This document shows positions 8,433-17,570 of a stretch of DNA of 64,000 bases, one piece after another. Both the position numbers and the translations under genes were made by a program. The notes beneath the pieces were generated by a model. It worked only from the letters and a program-made list of their open reading frames with translations, was not told the origin of the DNA and did not search any database. The number at the start of each line of letters is the position of its first letter. Positions within the stretch are counted from its first letter, which is position 1. The DNA is from Anaerolineaceae bacterium (GTDB lineage: Bacteria; Chloroflexota; Anaerolineae; Aggregatilineales; Phototrophicaceae), in contig JACKCG010000006.1 in assembly GCA_020634135.1 (NCBI GenBank), positions 242,112-306,111 on the forward strand. The letters are read 5' to 3'.

Positions 8433-9137
8433 ATGCCGTCAGATCAGTCTCAATCCGCCTCAAGATCGGTCGAACGCAAGACATTAACAGATCGAGTTTA
8501 TGAGATTTTGCGGGAAGATATTCTCAATAATCGCCTTCCTCCAGACACCCCTATACAAGAAGCAGTTATTGCCAGAGACCTTGGGGTCAGCCGTGGGCCG
8601 GTGCGTGAGGCACTACAAAAACTCAGCGCGGAAGGTCTGGTTGAAATTATCACCCATCGTGGAGCAGTCGTGACCTCTTTGACATGGCAGGAGTTCATTG
8701 ATGCTTATCGGGTGCGTGAGGCGCTGGAAGCGCTGGCAACCCGCCTTGCCACGCCGAACCTCACGCCAAATGACATCACAATACTCGAACAACTCCATGA
8801 GGAAATGATTCGACACGCTGAAGCTGAAGCGGTGGATGCTTTCTTTGTGGCAAACGCCAAATTCCACCACATGCTGGTCATTCAGTCGCATAACAAGAAA
8901 TTGGTTGAAATGTACTATCCGCTGATTGATCAGATGCGCCGGTACCGGATGCGGTCACTCACGCTGCGGGGTGGCCTGAGCAAGTCCTGCGATGAGCATA
9001 AAGCTATTCTGGACGCCATCAAAGCTGGGGACGCCAATGAAGCTGCGATGCGGATGAGCGCGCATATCCAGATTCCGCAGCAGATTTTAGAACATGCCGA
9101 GGATGAATTAGAACTCGTCTCGAATGATCTTAAGTAG
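8433..9137 (+). CDS. GntR-family regulator with FCD domain
   Basis: The 234-residue protein has an N-terminal winged helix (about residues 15-80, with the recognition segment ARDLGVSRGPVREALQKL) and a C-terminal all-helical FCD ligand domain. Histidines suited to metal or ligand binding are seen in NAKFHHML, DEHKAILDAI and MSAHIQ. FCD regulators usually repress a catabolic operon until an organic-acid intermediate binds. The gene lies inside the operon after the importer genes, so it is probably autoregulatory. The palindrome at 2459-2478 is its most likely operator. ATG 8433 follows TTGGAGAAACC, a clear ribosome-binding site. Confidence 0.85.
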   Translation: MPSDQSQSASRSVERKTLTDRVYEILREDILNNRLPPDTPIQEAVIARDLGVSRGPVREALQKLSAEGLVEIITHRGAVVTSLTWQEFIDAYRVREALEALATRLATPNLTPNDITILEQLHEEMIRHAEAEAVDAFFVANAKFHHMLVIQSHNKKLVEMYYPLIDQMRRYRMRSLTLRGGLSKSCDEHKAILDAIKAGDANEAAMRMSAHIQIPQQILEHAEDELELVSNDLK

Positions 9138-9172
9138 TGCACGCAGTATCTTGTCATAAAAAGGAGAGCCTG

Positions 9173-10195
9173 ATGGGCAAAAAACCTGTCTTTGGTGTCA
9201 ATGTCAACAATCGTGAACCACTCATCGCCAATAGTTATACACTGAACGATTTACTGGAATTATCCACGATAGTTGATGAACTGGGTTTCGACTCGATCTG
9301 GGTTGGAGACAGTCTGTTTTCAAAACCGCGCTACGAACCGATGACTCTGATGTCCGCGATCTCACAGCGCATTAAACAGGCCAGATTGGGTACGGCCTGT
9401 CTGGTTACTGCGACACGCAATCCGCTGTACCTGGCATTAGAGTGGGCTACACTCGACCAACTCACGCATGGACGAACGATCCTGGGCGCCTGTATGGGAA
9501 GCCCGGAAGAAGGGGTCATGCGTGAATACGCCGCGCTGGGGCTCGACTTTACCCAACGTGCCATGATCTTTGAAGAAGGTCTGGCTGTGCTGCGGGAACT
9601 CTGGACTAAGGGAGAGACGAGCTTCCAGGGTGAACACTTCCAGTATGACAAGGTCGGTTTTTATTCCGGCACCGAAATGGGGCCGCTCATGCCGGTACAG
9701 ACCCCGCCGCCTATGTGGGTTATCAGCAACCCTCGTCTGGTTCGCAGCACCAGCGATGAAGCGACTACTGAAAAAGTGATCAGCCGCGCCGCCAAGCGGA
9801 TTGCTAAGTACGGAGACGGTTGGATGACCTGCTGCCGCGCCGGGCATCCTGAGGAGTTCAAGGAGCAGCGCGAGCAGGTTCTGAGAGCGATTGAGGAAGA
9901 GGGCGGCAACCCCGACGATTTCGTCATGAGCTATCAGGTCACCATGAATATCGCCGATACCCGCGAAGAAGCACAAAAAGGCATTCAGGCTTATATCAGC
10001 GAATACTACCCGGAACTCAGCCAGAAAATGGACATTTCGCAGTGGGGGCCGGTGGGCAATCCTGACGACATCATGGAGTGGCTCAAAACATTTTCCGATG
10101 CCGGTGTAGATTATTTTATCTGCCGATTTGGTTCGTTGGATCAGTTTGGACAGGTTGAGCGCTTCGCCAAAGAAGTCTTTTCAGAATTCGCATAA
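9173..10195 (+). CDS. LLM-class flavin-dependent oxidoreductase
   Basis: The 340-residue protein has the luciferase-like monooxygenase (LLM) fold. Conserved features are FDSIWVGDSL near residue 42, RLGTACLVTATRNPLYLA near residue 71, and GRTILGACMGSP. The family uses reduced FMN or F420 to oxygenate or oxidise small organic substrates; members include alkane monooxygenases, pyrimidine oxygenase RutA and F420-dependent dehydrogenases. The cofactor cannot be decided from motifs alone. ATG 9173 is chosen because AAGGAG stands 6 bp upstream. In this operon it could carry out ring oxidation of the imported compound. Confidence 0.78.
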   Translation: MGKKPVFGVNVNNREPLIANSYTLNDLLELSTIVDELGFDSIWVGDSLFSKPRYEPMTLMSAISQRIKQARLGTACLVTATRNPLYLALEWATLDQLTHGRTILGACMGSPEEGVMREYAALGLDFTQRAMIFEEGLAVLRELWTKGETSFQGEHFQYDKVGFYSGTEMGPLMPVQTPPPMWVISNPRLVRSTSDEATTEKVISRAAKRIAKYGDGWMTCCRAGHPEEFKEQREQVLRAIEEEGGNPDDFVMSYQVTMNIADTREEAQKGIQAYISEYYPELSQKMDISQWGPVGNPDDIMEWLKTFSDAGVDYFICRFGSLDQFGQVERFAKEVFSEFA

Positions 10196-10231
10196 ATAAA
10201 GCTGCCAATTCATATAGCAAGGAGAATGACC

Positions 10232-11239
10232 ATGACTGATTTACCCGCAGGCCTGCGCAAAGATGCCGAGTTAATCATTGATGTTTGTTTTACTGTGGAA
10301 ACCGGGGATATTGTCACGATTATCTGCGACAACGCACATCGTACCGAAGCAGACGCTCTGGCGCAAATTGCCGTAGAGCGGGGCGCGTTCCCGGTCATCA
10401 TGAACAACGAAGAGCAAGTACGCAGGGGATTGCACGATACCCAGTTCCCGATGGATCCCCCACGCAATCTGCACCAGGCGATGTTGACATCGGATGAAGT
10501 CATCATTGTCACCAACCTGGAATGGGCCAATCGCTTTGCCCATGTCAAGGCTGTTAAAGAAACGGTCAACGCCAATCAGAAAATCGGCTCTATTGAAGAT
10601 GGAATGGGTTCCTGGGATCTGACCGAAGCGGATATTCACGAAGCGATTCGGCGCGCGCAGCGTGCTATTGAAGTGCTCAAAGGCAAAAAGCGGATGCGTG
10701 TGACCACTGCCCTGGGCACAGATATTACCGTATCTATCGAAGGGCGGCCCGCACTGCAAGTCACGCCGATCCGTGAGCGTGGCATGATGATGGGCCCCAC
10801 GCCACTCTGGGCGGAAGTTGCCTTCGCAGCAGTGGAGGACCAGAGTGAAGGGATCGTTGTGGTAGACGGGGTGATGCTCGGCATCGGGCTGCCAGGGCAG
10901 GTCAAGAACCCGATTACCTGGACGATGAAAGGCGGTCATGCGGTCAGCATTGAAGGCAGCACGGAGGCTGAAAAGCTCAAGCAGGTTATTTCTGGCGTGG
11001 AAAACTCCGACATTATTGGTGAATTTGCCTTCGGTGTGAGCGACAAAGCGCCATTTGGCACTCCTTCGGAAAAAGGGCGCGCAGGCACGGTACATTTTGC
11101 GCTGGGCGATAACCACAATGCTTATCCCGGTGGGCAGAACGTATGCCGGTTGCACCTGGATGGCGTTTGCCTGAAGGCGACCATGCAGATTGTGGATAAC
11201 GGACAATACATCCTCAAGGACGGAAAGTGGGTGCTATGA
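10232..11239 (+). CDS. M29-fold protein (aminopeptidase T / NicX-like)
   Basis: The 335-residue protein resembles the thermophilic aminopeptidase (M29) fold. It has an N-terminal segment on sequential handling of small molecules (ETGDIVTIICD, ALAQIAVERGAFPVI) and a C-terminal metal region with TVHFALGDNHNAYPGG near residue 291 and acidic residues in EFAFGVSDKAP. The fold includes true leucyl aminopeptidases and ring-cleaving 2,5-dihydroxypyridine 5,6-dioxygenases (NicX). Neighbouring molybdenum hydroxylase and flavin oxygenase genes favour a ring-cleavage or hydrolytic role over peptide turnover, but this is inference. ATG 10232 is preferred over ATG 10226, because AAGGAG at 10219-10224 leaves proper spacing only for 10232. 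Confidence 0.65.
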   Translation: MTDLPAGLRKDAELIIDVCFTVETGDIVTIICDNAHRTEADALAQIAVERGAFPVIMNNEEQVRRGLHDTQFPMDPPRNLHQAMLTSDEVIIVTNLEWANRFAHVKAVKETVNANQKIGSIEDGMGSWDLTEADIHEAIRRAQRAIEVLKGKKRMRVTTALGTDITVSIEGRPALQVTPIRERGMMMGPTPLWAEVAFAAVEDQSEGIVVVDGVMLGIGLPGQVKNPITWTMKGGHAVSIEGSTEAEKLKQVISGVENSDIIGEFAFGVSDKAPFGTPSEKGRAGTVHFALGDNHNAYPGGQNVCRLHLDGVCLKATMQIVDNGQYILKDGKWVL

Positions 11240-11601
11240 GCGGCCTCGCCAAGAAAGTCCGGCTTGAGGATGTCGCCAAAATTGAGCTTCCTGGCGGTTC
11301 CTGGAGTCGCATGGTACTCAACGACAAAAGTGTGAGCGGTAACCAGGGATCGCTGGGATACTCGATCTTCACGCCTGGCACGGTATTGTCCCCCGTTGCG
11401 CACGAAGTGGAAGAGTTAGCCATCGTCATTGCAGGAACGGGCGAACTCCGGCTGGAAGAAGATGTCATCCACTATGCTCCCGGTGACGCCTTATTTATTC
11501 CCGCCGGGGTCTGGCACGCCGTAGCGAATACGGGCAATGAGGATGTCATTATGGTTTTTGCTTTTCCTTACCCGGATTATCCGGTTACTGAGCGAAAGTG
11601 A
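11236..11601 (+). CDS. Small cupin-domain protein
   Basis: This 121-residue single-domain cupin has the two motifs of the fold: AHEVEELAIVIAGTGEL (about residues 55-71, with His and Glu ligands) and FIPAGVWHAVANTG (about 90-103, with the second His). Such proteins bind a metal and act as isomerases, dioxygenases or ligand sensors. ATG 11236 overlaps the stop of the M29-fold gene (ATGA), so the two are probably translationally coupled and work on the same pathway. No specific reaction can be assigned. Confidence 0.8.
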   Translation: MSGLAKKVRLEDVAKIELPGGSWSRMVLNDKSVSGNQGSLGYSIFTPGTVLSPVAHEVEELAIVIAGTGELRLEEDVIHYAPGDALFIPAGVWHAVANTGNEDVIMVFAFPYPDYPVTERK

Positions 11602-11610
11602 GTGTGTCTG

Positions 11611-12327
11611 ATGATCCGCCTGCGTACTCAGGTGGCATGGGCCTGCCGGATTCTTGCCATGCATGGACATGCGGATATGACACTGGGGCATGTGAGTGTA
11701 CGAGGCCCAGGCGATATCATTTACATCAAATGCAAGGATTTCGGTCTTGATGAGATTACACCCGATAATGTAATCGCTATTGATCTGGATGGAAACAAGG
11801 TCAGTGGCGAAGGCGATGTGCACCTGGAATCGGTACTCCATACCGAAGTGTATCGGCTGCGGTCGGATGTTCATGCAATTGCCCACACCCATGCCCCTTA
11901 TGCAACCGCACTTGGCGCATCACAGGCTACGCTTTCATTAGTGAATCATGACAGTCTGCTGTTTTATGAAGGGTTGGGTTGCTTTGACGAGACAGCAGGC
12001 CTGATAACGAATGCTCAATTGGGGCAGGCGGTAGCCCACGCGCTGGGGGATCGTAAAGCCGTCCTGATGCGAAATCACGGTGTGCTGGTCGTGGGGAAGG
12101 ACGTTCCCTGGTTAACGTACACAGCACTCACACTTGAGCGCGCAATCCAGATTCAAATGATCGCTCAAAACCTGGGCCCGTTAGCACCCTTTCCCGAAGA
12201 AACGGCAGCTCGTTTGAGCCGTGAAAAATACCGAGATGACTTCACCGAGGGATACTGGCATTACCTCATTCGTAAGCTCCGGAACGCGGGATTGGCGAAC
12301 GGGATGCCGGATGAAACACATGATTGA
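11611..12327 (+). CDS. Class II aldolase/adducin-family protein
   Basis: The 238-residue protein has the class II aldolase/adducin fold. The phosphate/substrate loop segment GHADMTLGHVSVR is near residue 16. Zinc-ligand histidines lie in AIAHTHAPYATAL (about residue 89) and RNHGVLVVG (about residue 151), and ESVLHTEVYR carries the catalytic acidic residue. Members cleave or decarboxylate hydroxy-carboxylates or sugar phosphates (fuculose-phosphate aldolase, 5-hydroxy-carboxylate decarboxylases). ATG 11611 gives the usual family N-terminus; a GTG at 11602 would add three residues. It follows the cupin gene directly and probably acts late in the operon's pathway. Confidence 0.8.
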   Translation: MIRLRTQVAWACRILAMHGHADMTLGHVSVRGPGDIIYIKCKDFGLDEITPDNVIAIDLDGNKVSGEGDVHLESVLHTEVYRLRSDVHAIAHTHAPYATALGASQATLSLVNHDSLLFYEGLGCFDETAGLITNAQLGQAVAHALGDRKAVLMRNHGVLVVGKDVPWLTYTALTLERAIQIQMIAQNLGPLAPFPEETAARLSREKYRDDFTEGYWHYLIRKLRNAGLANGMPDETHD

Positions 12328-12417
12328 AGCGTGACGCATTGACCCGGTGGAGACATAGGCCCCTGTAGATGCAATGGGTTCAGACGGCGTCAGCCCTGAT
12401 GATAAAAAGGAGTGTAC

Positions 12418-13296
12418 ATGCTAAAGCCCTTTGTAATTCATGAGCCTCGGACACCACAGCAGGCATCCGAGCTGCTTAATGAATATGGTTGGGATGCAAC
12501 GGTGTATGCTGGCGGCACCGAACTGCTGGTGGTGATGAAAGAAGGACTGGCGAGTTATGCCCACCTTATCAATATCAAAACCATCAGTGATATCCACACA
12601 ATCCATCTTACCGATAATGATGCGGCCTTGCGGATTGGCGCGGCGGTTACCCATCGAGCTATCGAGACTTCCTCGATGATTGCCGCCCATGCGCCCCTGC
12701 TGATCGAAATGGAACGCTCACTCGCCAATGTGCGTGTGCGTACGATGGGTACACTTGCGGGGAATCTGTGTTTCGCTGAACCGCATAGTGACCCGGCAGC
12801 CGTATGTATGGCGTGGCCCGGCGCGAGTTTTGAACTGACCTCCACTGACGGCGTGCGGCAGGTTCTGCCTGATGAGTTTTTTATTGATCTGTTCATGACG
12901 GCGCGCCAGGAGAATGAGATCATGACGGCGATCCATCTCCCCCTGTTGCCACCCGGAATGGGTAGCGCTTACCACAAGTTTGTGCTTCTGGAACGCCCCT
13001 CGGTGAGCGTGGCAGCTTTTGTCTCGGTGGCCGGTACCACTATCAAGTCAGCTCACATTGCGGTTGGCAGCGTTGGCCCGGTTCCGTATCGTGCGACCGC
13101 AGCCGAGAACATGCTGCTTGGGCAAACACCCGGTGATGAGCCGTACCGGGCCGCAGCGGAAGCAGCCGCATCTGCCGCTGACCCTGTTGGCGACTTGTAT
13201 GGGTCGGTGGAATACAAGCGCCAGCTTATACGTGTATTGACCCGGCAGGCGCTTCAACAGGCTTCTGAGCGTGCTATGGGAGTTGAGAGGTTATGA
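12418..13296 (+). CDS. Molybdenum hydroxylase FAD subunit (CoxM/XdhB-like)
   Basis: The 292-residue medium subunit of the xanthine-dehydrogenase family. The FAD-binding VYAGGTELLVVMKEG is near residue 31, the conserved RIGAAVTH near residue 72, and VRTMGTLAGNLCFAEPHSDPA near residue 106, which are the two classical FAD pyrophosphate loops. It passes electrons from the iron-sulfur subunit to an external acceptor. ATG 12418 is chosen because AAAGGAG stands 5 bp upstream; a GTG at 12412 overlaps that site. The stop overlaps the iron-sulfur subunit start (ATGA). Confidence 0.9.
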   Translation: MLKPFVIHEPRTPQQASELLNEYGWDATVYAGGTELLVVMKEGLASYAHLINIKTISDIHTIHLTDNDAALRIGAAVTHRAIETSSMIAAHAPLLIEMERSLANVRVRTMGTLAGNLCFAEPHSDPAAVCMAWPGASFELTSTDGVRQVLPDEFFIDLFMTARQENEIMTAIHLPLLPPGMGSAYHKFVLLERPSVSVAAFVSVAGTTIKSAHIAVGSVGPVPYRATAAENMLLGQTPGDEPYRAAAEAAASAADPVGDLYGSVEYKRQLIRVLTRQALQQASERAMGVERL

Positions 13297-13784
13297 ACAC
13301 ACAACCTACTTTTAAGCTCACGACAACCATCAACGGTAAACCGGTGGACGCAGAAATTGAGACGCGCACCCTGCTGATTGATTTCTTGCGGGAACACCTG
13401 GGACTGACGGGGACCAAGCGTTCCTGCGATATGCAGGTGTGTGGTTCCTGTACCGTGCTGGTTGACGGGAAACCTGTGAGTTCGTGCAGTATTCTGGCTT
13501 ATGAGGTCAGTGATCGGGACGTTCTCACTATTGAAGGTCTGGCTCAAAAGGGGGAACTGCATCCCATTCAACAGTCATTTCTGGATGAGTACGGTCTGCA
13601 ATGTGGTTATTGCACGCCCGGTATGGTTCTGGCGACCCTGGCTCTGCTCAATGAGAATCCCAATCCCAATGATTCTGAGATTAAGTCTTTCTTGAGCGGG
13701 AATCTATGTCGCTGCACCGGCTATTTCCCGATCCTGAATGCTGTGCGCCGCGCATCAGAACGACTCGCACAGGAGGAAAGTTAG
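13293..13784 (+). CDS. Molybdenum hydroxylase 2Fe-2S subunit (CoxS/XdhC-like)
   Basis: The 163-residue small subunit contains two [2Fe-2S] domains. The plant-ferredoxin-type cluster uses CDMQVCGSC (about residues 44-52) and a further Cys near residue 64. The C-terminal cluster uses CGYC near residue 103 and CRCTG near residue 137. It relays electrons from the molybdenum centre to FAD. The start overlaps the stop of the FAD subunit gene, and the large subunit gene follows after 4 bp, so the three-gene order is M-S-L as in the cox and many aromatic hydroxylase operons. Confidence 0.92.
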   Translation: MNTQPTFKLTTTINGKPVDAEIETRTLLIDFLREHLGLTGTKRSCDMQVCGSCTVLVDGKPVSSCSILAYEVSDRDVLTIEGLAQKGELHPIQQSFLDEYGLQCGYCTPGMVLATLALLNENPNPNDSEIKSFLSGNLCRCTGYFPILNAVRRASERLAQEES

Positions 13785-13788
13785 TCCC

Positions 13789-16062
13789 ATGTTAAATCAA
13801 AAGTATGGTGTTGGGGAAAAGGCGCCGCGCGTTGACGGACCTTCTAAGGTAACAGGCGAAGCCAAATTCACCGCAGACATCCGGCTTGCCAACATGCTCG
13901 AAGCCCGGGTACTGCGGAGTCCATTCCCACATGCACGGATACGCAGTATTGACACTTCTCAGGCAGAAGCCCTGGATGGGGTGGTGGCAATTCTGACCGG
14001 GACCGATCTAAGTGACATTGATCCGTACTTTGGACATGCCGTTCGCGACAGGCCAATCGTTGCCATTGACGCGGCACGCTTTGCGGGTGACCCGGTGGCG
14101 GTTGTCGCTGCCGAAAGTGCCCATATCGCTGCGGAAGCACTGGAATTGATTCAGATTGACTACGAGGAACTTCCCGCTGTTACCACTATTGAAGCAGCTT
14201 TGGCAGATGGCGCTGTGCGGGTTCATGATACTGATGCGCTCCGGTTAGGGTTGTTTCATGGCCTGGGAGACTTCAAGCCGCACGACAACATCTGCTATGA
14301 ACATCACATGACAAGGGGAGATGTGGAGGCGGTTTTTGCTGAGGCTGATGCCATCGTTGAGGGCGAATTCCGTTTCCCCGCCGTATACCAGTACGCGCTG
14401 GAGACCCATGCGGCGACTGCTATCTGGCACGGCGCAGATCAGCTTGAAATGTGGGCGAACTGCCAACATCCGTATCTGGTGCGGGCGGAGTTGGCTGATA
14501 TGTTTGACCTGCCCAAGGCGAATGTCCGGCTTCATGTGCCTTTTATCGGAGGCGGGTTTGGCAGTAAGTCCTACACCCGGATGGAGCCGATTGCAGCGGC
14601 GATGGCCCGCAAAGCTGGACGCCCTGTACGGGTGGTGAATTCTGTCACCGAATCGATGTGGACCAGCCGGCGGCATAACATGATCTGCCGGATGCGGACA
14701 GCCGCCCGCGCCGATGGGACTCTGCTGGCTCGAACAGCGGAAATGTGGCTGGATACCGGTGCGTATGCTGATAACGGGCCACGTGTAGTGGCGACGGCTG
14801 CTGATGCTGCACCAGGGCCATACCGCTGGACGGCCTACCAGATAGATGCTTATGGCGTCTATACACATCGCTCTCCATCAGGGTCATATCGCGCTTTTGG
14901 CGCTACTCATCTCGAATGGATCGGAGAAAGCCAGGTTGACCAGGTCGCCCGTAAGCTGGGCATGGATCCTCTGGAAATACGGGTAAAAAACCTGCTCAAA
15001 CCGGGCGAGGCGGTTCGTACTCCCGGCAAACCGATGGACGCCGACCTGATTGGCGATATTCGCAAAGTCGCTGAAGGCCTGGAGTGGGATAAGCCCCGCC
15101 CGCCCGGAGTAGGGCGTGGAATGGGTATCGGCCTGCTGGCTGCTGGATCACGTCCGGTTTCGACGGCCTTTGCACGCCTGGAATCCGAGGGTACGGTCAC
15201 GGTGATGGTCAGCACCTCGGAACTGGGGCAGGGCGCGCGTACCGCCATGAGCCAGATTGTCTCGCAAGAGCTTTCTATCCCGTTATCGCAGATACGGGTG
15301 CCGGATGGCGACACGATGGTCACTCCGTATGATCGTTCCACCGGGGCAAGCCGTTCCACCACATTAGCGGGCGGGGCGGTTCATCTGGCTGCGCTGGATC
15401 TGAAAGACCAGCTCATTGCAATCGCCGCCAGCAAATGGCAGGTTGCCGGGTCCGACATCATCCTGCGTGATGGGCGCGCCTGGGTCGGTGACCAGTCCGC
15501 AACGCTGAGTGAACTGCTTTTTTACCACTTTGGCTTTTCCGGCGGTGAGTTATTCGGGCGCGGTATTGTCCGCCCAGAGCAAGGACAGGGTACTTATGCG
15601 GCTGGCCCGGTCTTCTGGGAAGTCTGCGTGGGAGGCGTTGAGGTTGAAGTAGATGAAGAGACAGGACGCATTCATCTTCGCAAGATCGTCAGTGTGGCAG
15701 ATGTTGGCACAGCGGTTAATCCGGCCATGATTAAGGGCCAGGAAATGGGCGGCGCGGCGCAAGGGCTGGGTAACGCCATCTTCGAGGAGATGGTTTTTTC
15801 CGACGGCCAGCTTCTCAATGGGACGATGGCCGACTACCGGGTGCCGAAAATGGACGACATCGCTGATGAATTCGTGTCTTACATTGTTCAGAACGAGGAT
15901 GGGCCGGGGCCTTATGGCCTGAAGGGGGTCGGAGAAGGCATCCTGGCGGCGATGCCGGCAGCGATCGTGAACGCGCTGGCGGATATCGGAATCCATCTCA
16001 ACGAGCTACCCGCTACACCGGAACGTGTGTGGCGAGCAATTCAGCAATCCAAGAATGTTTAG
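13789..16062 (+). CDS. Molybdenum hydroxylase catalytic subunit (CoxL/XdhA-like)
   Basis: The 757-residue large subunit binds the molybdopterin cofactor. Visible landmarks are FIGGGFGSKSY (about residues 253-263), GSYRAFGATH (about 364-373), a GQGARTAMSQI stretch near residue 482, and GVGEGILAAMPA towards the end with the conserved catalytic Glu of the family. The carbon-monoxide-dehydrogenase signature AYRCSFR is absent (AYRAFG-type instead), so it is not a form I CO dehydrogenase. It should hydroxylate an aromatic or heteroaromatic carbon with water as oxygen source. ATG 13789 lies after AGGAGG at 13771-13776, and an upstream in-frame start would overlap the small-subunit gene. Confidence 0.88.
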   Translation: MLNQKYGVGEKAPRVDGPSKVTGEAKFTADIRLANMLEARVLRSPFPHARIRSIDTSQAEALDGVVAILTGTDLSDIDPYFGHAVRDRPIVAIDAARFAGDPVAVVAAESAHIAAEALELIQIDYEELPAVTTIEAALADGAVRVHDTDALRLGLFHGLGDFKPHDNICYEHHMTRGDVEAVFAEADAIVEGEFRFPAVYQYALETHAATAIWHGADQLEMWANCQHPYLVRAELADMFDLPKANVRLHVPFIGGGFGSKSYTRMEPIAAAMARKAGRPVRVVNSVTESMWTSRRHNMICRMRTAARADGTLLARTAEMWLDTGAYADNGPRVVATAADAAPGPYRWTAYQIDAYGVYTHRSPSGSYRAFGATHLEWIGESQVDQVARKLGMDPLEIRVKNLLKPGEAVRTPGKPMDADLIGDIRKVAEGLEWDKPRPPGVGRGMGIGLLAAGSRPVSTAFARLESEGTVTVMVSTSELGQGARTAMSQIVSQELSIPLSQIRVPDGDTMVTPYDRSTGASRSTTLAGGAVHLAALDLKDQLIAIAASKWQVAGSDIILRDGRAWVGDQSATLSELLFYHFGFSGGELFGRGIVRPEQGQGTYAAGPVFWEVCVGGVEVEVDEETGRIHLRKIVSVADVGTAVNPAMIKGQEMGGAAQGLGNAIFEEMVFSDGQLLNGTMADYRVPKMDDIADEFVSYIVQNEDGPGPYGLKGVGEGILAAMPAAIVNALADIGIHLNELPATPERVWRAIQQSKNV

Positions 16063-16086
16063 CAGATTATTTTAACGAGGTAAATC

Positions 16087-17040
16087 ATGACAACTACTCG
16101 GATTAAATCGGTTGCGATTATTGGTGCCGGCACAATGGGGCCTGGCATGGCCGCTGTTTTTGCAACCCATAGCTATGATACGCGCCTGATGGACATCAGC
16201 GAAACGGTGATGGAGAAGGCAAAAGCCACGGTTGAGGTTGTGTACAATGTACTTCTGAGCGAGGGTTTCCTGACAGAAGAACAGATTGCCAAAGGACGGC
16301 AGAACCTCAGGTTTACGATGAGCCAGGCTGAGGCTGTGGACGGGGTTGACCTGGTGATCGAAGCCATTCCAGAGAAACTTGACCTCAAGCACCGCTTCTA
16401 TAAGGAAGTCGAAACCCAGGTCGGCAAAGACACGATTCTGGCATCCAACACGTCCGGCTTACCGATCACCGAACTGGCAAAAGTCTGTAGGTATCCTGGG
16501 CGGGTGATCGGGATGCACTGGTCGAATCCACCCCATATCATCCCAGTGATTGAAATCATTCAGGGTGATGAAACGTCGGATGAAGCCCGCGAGATACTCT
16601 GGGAAGTAACTGAAGACATCGAAATGGTGCCAGTGCATGTCAAGCGCGATATTGCCGGTTTTATCGAAAATCGGGTCTTGTATGCGGTTATGCGGGAATG
16701 TCTGCATCTATTGGATGAGGGGATCGCCACCGCTGAGGATATTGATACGGTTGTGAAATGGGGTATCGGCTACAAACTGGCTGTAATTGGCCCGATGGAA
16801 CTTCTTGATATGGCCGGGTTGGATATCTATCACAGTGTAGCCAGCTACCTGAATGCAGACCTTTCGAATGAGGCAGGAGTAAGCGCCCGCGTGCAGGAAA
16901 AGGTCAAAAGCGGTGAGCTAGGGCTTAAGACCGGGAAAGGACTGTTCGGCTACACACCGGAGTCTATTCCACCGCTGATGCAAAAGCGTATGAAGCGACT
17001 GTTGGGCACCAAGAAAATCCTGGCGGACTGGCTCCAGTAA
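16087..17040 (+). CDS. 3-Hydroxyacyl-CoA dehydrogenase family protein
   Basis: The 317-residue protein has an N-terminal Rossmann domain with IIGAGTMGPGMAAVFA at about residues 10-25 and the catalytic-region sequence VIGMHWSNPPHIIPVIEII near residue 140, with the family His. The C-terminal helical domain includes FIENRVLYAVMRE. Members oxidise 3-hydroxyacyl-CoA esters or, in the lambda-crystallin/L-gulonate branch, free 3-hydroxy acids. No crotonase domain is fused. The gene follows the hydroxylase genes closely with GAGG before its ATG and would act on an open-chain product of the pathway. Confidence 0.85.
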   Translation: MTTTRIKSVAIIGAGTMGPGMAAVFATHSYDTRLMDISETVMEKAKATVEVVYNVLLSEGFLTEEQIAKGRQNLRFTMSQAEAVDGVDLVIEAIPEKLDLKHRFYKEVETQVGKDTILASNTSGLPITELAKVCRYPGRVIGMHWSNPPHIIPVIEIIQGDETSDEAREILWEVTEDIEMVPVHVKRDIAGFIENRVLYAVMRECLHLLDEGIATAEDIDTVVKWGIGYKLAVIGPMELLDMAGLDIYHSVASYLNADLSNEAGVSARVQEKVKSGELGLKTGKGLFGYTPESIPPLMQKRMKRLLGTKKILADWLQ

Positions 17041-17064
17041 GACAAATAGAACTGAGGTGTAATC

Positions 17065-17541
17065 TTGACACTCCAGGTAGAGCACGCATTCACAGTTGAT
17101 ATGCCGATAGGCGAGGTCTGGGACTATTTTGCCGATCCACCCCAGGTTGTACCCTGTCTACCCGGCGCGGAACTGCTGGAAATCATCAATGAAACCACCT
17201 ATCGGGGCGCGGTCGGGTTGCGCGTTGGGCCGATTGCTGCCCAATTTCATGGGAAGGCGGAGCTTCTCGAAATTGATGCAGCCCAACACATGATGCGGCT
17301 GCGTGTGGGCGGTGACCAGCAAGGGTCACCAGGACGTGCAGAGGCCGAGATTCTCTTTTCTCTTTCGCAGGTGGATAATTCTCAGACTGAGATCAAAATC
17401 GTGGCGGATGTTGGTATTTCAGGCAGGCTTGCTCAGGTTGGCGGCGGCATGATCCAGAGTGTTTCCAAGTTCATGTTCAACCAGTTTGCCAAGTGCATCA
17501 TCAAGGTGCTGGAAAACCCGGAGCCAACACCCGGTTCGTAA
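17065..17541 (+). CDS. CoxG-like SRPBCC protein
   Basis: The 158-residue protein has the CoxG/SRPBCC layout: IGEVWDYFADPPQVVPCLPGAELLE at the start, a central beta-sheet, and a long C-terminal helix with QVGGGMIQSVSKFMFNQFAKCI. CoxG proteins help anchor or assemble molybdenum hydroxylases, so its place at the end of an operon with such an enzyme is typical. The start is TTG 17065 with GAGG 8 bp upstream. It is the last gene of the first operon. Confidence 0.82.
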   Translation: MTLQVEHAFTVDMPIGEVWDYFADPPQVVPCLPGAELLEIINETTYRGAVGLRVGPIAAQFHGKAELLEIDAAQHMMRLRVGGDQQGSPGRAEAEILFSLSQVDNSQTEIKIVADVGISGRLAQVGGGMIQSVSKFMFNQFAKCIIKVLENPEPTPGS

Positions 17542-17570
17542 CGCTTTTGTCATGCAGATATAAGCAGGTT

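Noticed and set aside
14245..14868. Minus-strand frame of about 207 codons inside the molybdenum subunit gene
   Set aside because: It is antisense to conserved cofactor-binding blocks and has no recognisable motif.
13789..16062. Form I CO dehydrogenase (CoxL)
   Set aside because: The active-site motif AYRCSFR typical of form I CoxL is not present; the enzyme is a general molybdenum hydroxylase.
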